Positions 16,045-18,968 of a DNA stretch of 18,968 bases are shown piece after piece. This DNA is from Actinomycetota bacterium. Lineage in GTDB: Bacteria; Actinomycetota; Actinomycetes; S36-B12; UBA5976. The notes under the pieces were generated by a model that was not told the origin of the DNA, made no database searches, and saw only the letters and a list, made by a program, of their open reading frames with translations. Location: positions 1 through 18,968 of the forward strand of contig CANFIL010000009.1 in NCBI GenBank assembly GCA_947447095.1, read 5' to 3'. How positions within the stretch are numbered: position 1 is the stretch's first letter; each line of letters opens with the position of its first letter. Position numbers and translations under genes: made by a program.

Positions 16045-16839
16045 ATGGCCCCTGATTCAATCGTCGTTGTTGGCGGTAAAGCGCGTCGACTCGGCGGAAT
16101 TGATAAGGCCATGCTTGCTTTAGGCACAGGTGGCGTCTCGCTGCTTCAGTCCGTGGTCGATGCCTGCCCATCCCGCGTTATTGCTGTTGGAGCGCAACGT
16201 AAAGTCACTGGCGATGTGCTGTGGATTAGTGACGTCATCGCTGATGGCGGACCGGCGGTTGGATTGTGGAGCGCATTGCCGCACGTAACCACCGACTATG
16301 TATTCATTACTGCGGCGGATCAGATCATCGATGCCGCGAGTGTTCAACAAGTGTGTGATGCAGCGCTTGGACATGATGGGGCGTGGGCGATTCGCGAGGA
16401 TGGCTCGGGTCAGCCACTTTTTGCATGTGTTCAAAGCAGTGTGCTCAAAGAATTGCTGGCTGAAACTCAGGGCGTGAATCAATCGCCTCTGCGCCTGCTG
16501 TCGACTCGCGAAATGATCGGCGTTAGTGTGAAACAAGGCGAGATTATTGACGTGGATACATGGGCGGATGTCGCCGAAGTTGCCAAACGTGAAGGAGTGA
16601 ACGTGACTCAATTGTGGCTTGACCAGATTGCACAGGCGTTGGGGATCGACGCGGCCGAAGTTCCTGTTGACGAACTCTTGGACCTCACCCGCGACGTCGC
16701 TCATGGCGTTGAGCGCAAGGCTGCGCCACTGACTACATTCATGCTCGGCTTGGCTGCTGGGCAATCTGGTCGCGATCTCAACGAACTTATTGCTGCTACG
16801 CAGATCGCACTGTCAGATTGGTCGCCCGATGACAAGTGA
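16045..16839 (+). CDS. mobA: MobA-type molybdenum cofactor nucleotidyltransferase fused to DUF6457
   Basis: MobA attaches GMP to molybdopterin to make the MGD cofactor needed by formate dehydrogenase. Residues 1-180 form the nucleotidyltransferase domain with VVGGKARRLGGIDKAML replacing the common LAGGxSxRMGxDKAL, and ITAADQI around residue 88 in place of the usual CDxP region. Residues 186-260 match the actinobacterial DUF6457 domain (LWLDQIAQALGI, then LLDLTRDVAHGVERKAAPLTT), often found in molybdenum-cofactor clusters. I chose the ATG at 16045 since it begins just before the beta strand of the nucleotide site; an ATG at 16024 would add seven residues without a better ribosome binding site. 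Its stop lies 11 bases inside fdhD, which suggests coupled translation. MobA-like is sure at family level; the exact nucleotide is inferred. Confidence 0.85.
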   Translation: MAPDSIVVVGGKARRLGGIDKAMLALGTGGVSLLQSVVDACPSRVIAVGAQRKVTGDVLWISDVIADGGPAVGLWSALPHVTTDYVFITAADQIIDAASVQQVCDAALGHDGAWAIREDGSGQPLFACVQSSVLKELLAETQGVNQSPLRLLSTREMIGVSVKQGEIIDVDTWADVAEVAKREGVNVTQLWLDQIAQALGIDAAEVPVDELLDLTRDVAHGVERKAAPLTTFMLGLAAGQSGRDLNELIAATQIALSDWSPDDK

Positions 16840-17665
16840 CGAGCCAGTATCGGCCACACAACGTCTTCGAGTTCGCAAAACGTCCAGTGATGCAGTGATC
16901 AATGATTGCGTCGTTGGTGAAGAGCCACTTGAGATTCGAGTTGAAACTGCCGAAGGTAAGCAACAACTCGCCATCACGATGCGTACTCCTGGTGCCGACC
17001 TAGAATTGGCCGCTGGTTTCTTATGGTCCGAAGGGTTGCTACGGGACCGAGACGACCTCGTAGCAATTACGTCCTGCAAGGACGTCGAGCTCTCACCTCG
17101 GGAGCGCGAAAACATTGTGGTCGCACATGTTCGTGAAGGTGCTCCTGCAATTGACCGTGTGATGGACCGCAGATTCACTATCTCAAGTGCATGCGGCGTG
17201 TGCGGATCAACGCAAATTGATGATCTGCGTCATCGTGGTTGCAATGATGTTCAGCCAGTGAAACTCACAGACGAACAACTTGCAGGATTGCCTGAAGCGA
17301 TGCGTCCTCGTCAAAAGATTTTCGATAAGACTGGTGGCTTGCATGCGGCAGGTTTGTTTGATCCCAACGGCAAGCTTGTTGTCGTGCGCGAAGACGTTGG
17401 CCGTCACAACGCTGTCGACAAAATCGTAGGTTATGCCTTGATGAACAACTTGATTCCGTTGCACGGCTATTCACTCGCGATTTCTGGGCGTGGGGGATAC
17501 GAGATCATTCAGAAAGCCGTGTCATCCGGAATCGGCGCCATCGTCGCGGTGTCTGCACCGACATCATTGGCGGTTGAGACTGCTCGCGAATTTAATCTGA
17601 CCTTGTTTGGGTTTGCCCGCAATGGATCGGCGACTAAGTATTCACCGGCACCTGTTCAGGATTAG
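16829..17665 (+). CDS. fdhD: Formate dehydrogenase sulfurtransferase FdhD
   Basis: FdhD passes sulfur from a cysteine desulfurase to the molybdenum cofactor, which formate dehydrogenase needs to be active. The 278-residue protein has the family's catalytic loop SACGVCG with C122 and C125, the early segments VVGEEPLEIRV and LAAGFLWSEGLL, and REDVGRHNAVDK further on, then SGRGGYEI. I chose the ATG at 16829 inside the mobA end; an upstream ATG at 16790 adds 13 residues deep in mobA. Finding FdhD close to an fds operon strongly supports that the alpha subunit is a formate dehydrogenase and not another molybdoenzyme. Confidence 0.95.
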   Translation: MTSDEPVSATQRLRVRKTSSDAVINDCVVGEEPLEIRVETAEGKQQLAITMRTPGADLELAAGFLWSEGLLRDRDDLVAITSCKDVELSPRERENIVVAHVREGAPAIDRVMDRRFTISSACGVCGSTQIDDLRHRGCNDVQPVKLTDEQLAGLPEAMRPRQKIFDKTGGLHAAGLFDPNGKLVVVREDVGRHNAVDKIVGYALMNNLIPLHGYSLAISGRGGYEIIQKAVSSGIGAIVAVSAPTSLAVETAREFNLTLFGFARNGSATKYSPAPVQD

Positions 17666-17670
17666 CCCGA

Positions 17671-17703
17671 CAAATACAAACGGCCCGCACAAGGCGGACC
17701 GTT
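17671..17703 (-). terminator. Hairpin terminator after tRNA-His
   Basis: AACGGCCCGC (17679-17688) and GCGGACCGTT (17694-17703) pair over ten bases with one mismatch around the loop ACAAG. On the minus strand the stem is followed by TGTATTTG, a weak U tract, so it fits the end of the tRNA-His transcript. It is also 13 bases after the fdhD stop and may help end that message, though no T run follows on the plus strand. Confidence 0.6.
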
Positions 17704-17707
17704 CGAG

Positions 17708-17784
17708 TGGGGTGAGTGACGGGACTTGAACCCGCGACGTCCTGGACCACAACCAGGTGCTCTACCAGCTGAGCTACACCCACC
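17708..17784 (-). tRNA. tRNA-His, anticodon GTG
   Basis: Read on the minus strand, the acceptor arm GTGGGTG (from 17783) pairs with CACTCAC (17718-17712), with one G-U pair. The D arm has AGCTCAGCTGGTAGAGC, the anticodon loop TTGTGGT gives anticodon GTG, and the T loop is TTCAAGT within CGGG-CCCG. The extra G at -1 (17784), opposite C73 (17711), is the hallmark of tRNA-His. CCA (17710-17708) follows and appears encoded. It lies just downstream of orn on the same strand, an arrangement I recall from mycobacteria. Confidence 0.96.
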
Positions 17785-17809
17785 ATTGATCGCCGAGGCG
17801 AACACATTA

Positions 17810-17815
17810 ATTGTA
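17810..17815 (-). promoter_or_regulatory. Possible -10 box for tRNA-His
   Basis: On the minus strand TACAAT lies 25 bases before the tRNA 5' end, a good -10 hexamer. No clear -35 hexamer sits at the right distance, so tRNA-His may instead be read through from orn. Confidence 0.3.
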
Positions 17816-17835
17816 GTGATTTGCCTGCAAGAGGA

Positions 17836-18453
17836 CTAATTCGCGTCCGTCTGTGAGGCTTTGGCTGCCGCCTCGCGCGCCTGTGCGGTATCTGGCCCTG
17901 GCAAATCGACAAAGACTGCCTCGCGGTAGTACTTCAGTTCGCTGATTGAATCTCGAATGTCGCCGAGGGCTCGGTGGTTGCCAGTTTTCTTGGGGCTAGC
18001 GAAATACACGCGCGGGTACCAGCGACGAACGATTTCTTTGATGCTGGACACATCGATAATTCGGTAGTGCAAATACGAATTGAGTTTTGGCATGTCACGT
18101 TCGAGGAAGATTCGGTCTACGTGCACGCTGGAGCCACCGAGAGGTGCCTTGCCAGCCTCGGGAACGTGGGTGGAGACGTACTCGAATAGCGCCTCGTGGG
18201 CTGTTTCAAGCGAGACGCCGCCAGGGATCAAGGGCAGTAGGCCAGATTCGGTGTGCATGTTCACCACGATGGGCTCCATGACATCGAGGCGTTCTTGCGG
18301 CGCTGTGATGACCATTTCAAAGCCTGGGCCGATCTCGTTGAGCTCGCCATCGGTGACTACACAGGCCACTTCGACGAGGTAATCATTAACGGTGTCGAGC
18401 CCGGTCATTTCGCAGTCAATCCAGACGATACGGTCGGAGGCGTTGTCAGTCAC
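17836..18453 (-). CDS. orn: Oligoribonuclease (DEDDh 3'-5' exoribonuclease)
   Basis: Orn degrades the last very short RNA pieces (dinucleotides, including pGpG) to mononucleotides. With the GTG start at 18453 the protein is 205 residues and begins MTDNASDRIVWIDCEMTGLD, the normal layout. The catalytic DEDDh set is D13, E15, D113, H160 and D165 (WIDCEMTG, VHVDRIF, GNHRALGDI). An upstream GTG at 18504 would add 17 residues of low-complexity sequence with no counterpart in the family, so I prefer the shorter form; the ribosome binding site is weak in both cases. The C-terminal tail after about residue 183 is rich in Ala and Gln. The gene is unrelated to the methyl-oxidation locus. Confidence 0.95.
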   Translation of the reverse strand: MTDNASDRIVWIDCEMTGLDTVNDYLVEVACVVTDGELNEIGPGFEMVITAPQERLDVMEPIVVNMHTESGLLPLIPGGVSLETAHEALFEYVSTHVPEAGKAPLGGSSVHVDRIFLERDMPKLNSYLHYRIIDVSSIKEIVRRWYPRVYFASPKKTGNHRALGDIRDSISELKYYREAVFVDLPGPDTAQAREAAAKASQTDAN

Positions 18454-18549
18454 GGGTTCCAGCCTAGTCAGGGGCTTGGACGCGGCTACAGGCGGAATCT
18501 TCACAATCGCGCATGCAACAACCCGAGTTGGACACGCCGAACCAGCAAT

Positions 18550-18577
18550 TTGACCTCAACCAAAACGGGAGCAGAAT
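18550..18577 (+). promoter_or_regulatory. Candidate promoter for kup
   Basis: TTGACC (18550-18555) and CAGAAT (18572-18577), 16 bases apart, are fair -35 and -10 matches. The -10 ends only nine bases before the kup ATG, so the transcript would have almost no leader, although AGGGAAG at 18578-18584 could also act as a ribosome binding site for a longer one. Confidence 0.3.
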
Positions 18578-18586
18578 AGGGAAGTC

Positions 18587-18968
18587 ATGTCGAATTCGAA
18601 CAATGAGCAAGGACATTCCCTCGGTAAAGCCGCGGGAACTGGATCACTCGTACTCGGAGCCACCGGCGTAGTCTTCGGTGACATTGGCACTAGCCCGATT
18701 TATGCCTTGAAGGAAAGCTTCGGCGAATCGGGAACCTCGATTGCAGATATTTACGGAACCGTCTCGCTTGTGTTCTGGGCGCTCATGCTTATCGTTTCAG
18801 TCAAGTACTTAGCGTTCGTTATGCGCGCGGACAACCATGGCGAAGGTGGCATCCTCGCACTCCTTGCCTTGCTGCCAAAGAAATACTTCGACCCACAGAC
18901 GCGCAAGCAAAAGGGTCTTTTGTTCTTGGTGCTCGTTGGCACCGCGTTGCTGTTTGGCGATGGTGTAC
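18587..18968 (+). CDS. kup: Kup-family potassium uptake transporter, N-terminal part (cut by window edge)
   Basis: This is the first 127 codons of a Kup/HAK/KT potassium transporter; the rest lies outside the window. A short polar start (MSNSNNEQGHSLGKAAGTGS) leads to the first membrane segment with the family signature VFGDIGTSPIYALKESF at about residues 29-45. A second membrane segment follows at about 57-78 (VSLVFWALMLIVSVKYLAFV), then the conserved RADNHGEGGILALLALL loop. The third segment begins near residue 107 and ends in FGDGV at the edge. The ATG at 18587 has AGGGAAG upstream. It is transcribed away from orn and has no evident link to the other genes. Confidence 0.93.
   Translation, partial: MSNSNNEQGHSLGKAAGTGSLVLGATGVVFGDIGTSPIYALKESFGESGTSIADIYGTVSLVFWALMLIVSVKYLAFVMRADNHGEGGILALLALLPKKYFDPQTRKQKGLLFLVLVGTALLFGDGV

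Noticed and set aside
16120..16764. A 214-codon open frame on the minus strand
   Set aside because: It lies opposite mobA with a composition typical of an antisense shadow (many Ser, Arg, His, Asn) and no motif.

Overview
The window looks like chromosomal DNA of an actinobacterium of moderate GC. Three things suggest this. MobA is fused to a C-terminal DUF6457 domain. Oligoribonuclease sits directly beside tRNA-His(GTG), a pairing I recall from mycobacteria. Several genes start at GTG, and moeA (possibly kup too) has a -10-like box so close to its start codon that the mRNA may be leaderless. This assignment is inference; no marker gene settles it.

Region 1 (1-3475, minus strand): the start of an IclR-type regulator cut by the window edge, a regulatory gap with repeats and a terminator, then fhs (formate-THF ligase) and a trimethylamine methyltransferase (MttB)-family gene. 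The last two overlap by 4 bases and form one transcription unit.

Region 2 (3476-3619): a 144-base divergent control region. It carries a palindrome of IclR-operator type (TGGAAC-N4-GTTCCA) and a second inverted repeat.

Region 3 (3620-14789, plus strand): a tightly packed operon, mostly with ATGA/TAATG/GTGA overlaps. The order is iclR, corrinoid protein, metV-like, metF, methyl-THF:corrinoid methyltransferase, RACo-like corrinoid activator, DUF1638 protein, and fdsG-fdsB-fdsA-fdsD encoding a molybdenum NAD-linked formate dehydrogenase. A bidirectional terminator closes it.

Region 4 (14838-17665): molybdenum-cofactor genes moeA (minus) and mobA-DUF6457 plus fdhD (plus). These serve the formate dehydrogenase.

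Region 5 (17666-18968): unrelated housekeeping genes: tRNA-His, orn, and the start of a kup potassium transporter.

Taken together, regions 1-4 read as one pathway. The MttB-like enzyme would demethylate a quaternary or tertiary methylamine onto the corrinoid protein. The methyltransferase would pass the methyl to THF. MetF/MetV would oxidise methyl-THF to methylene-THF. A folD-type enzyme, not in this window, would give formyl-THF. Fhs in reverse would release formate with ATP formation, and FdsGBAD would oxidise formate to CO2 with NADH. RACo would rescue the inactive corrinoid. The direction of flow and the methyl donor are inferred. No pyrrolysine codon is used and there is no Rnf-type or acetyl-CoA synthase gene here, so this looks like methyl-group oxidation, not acetogenesis.
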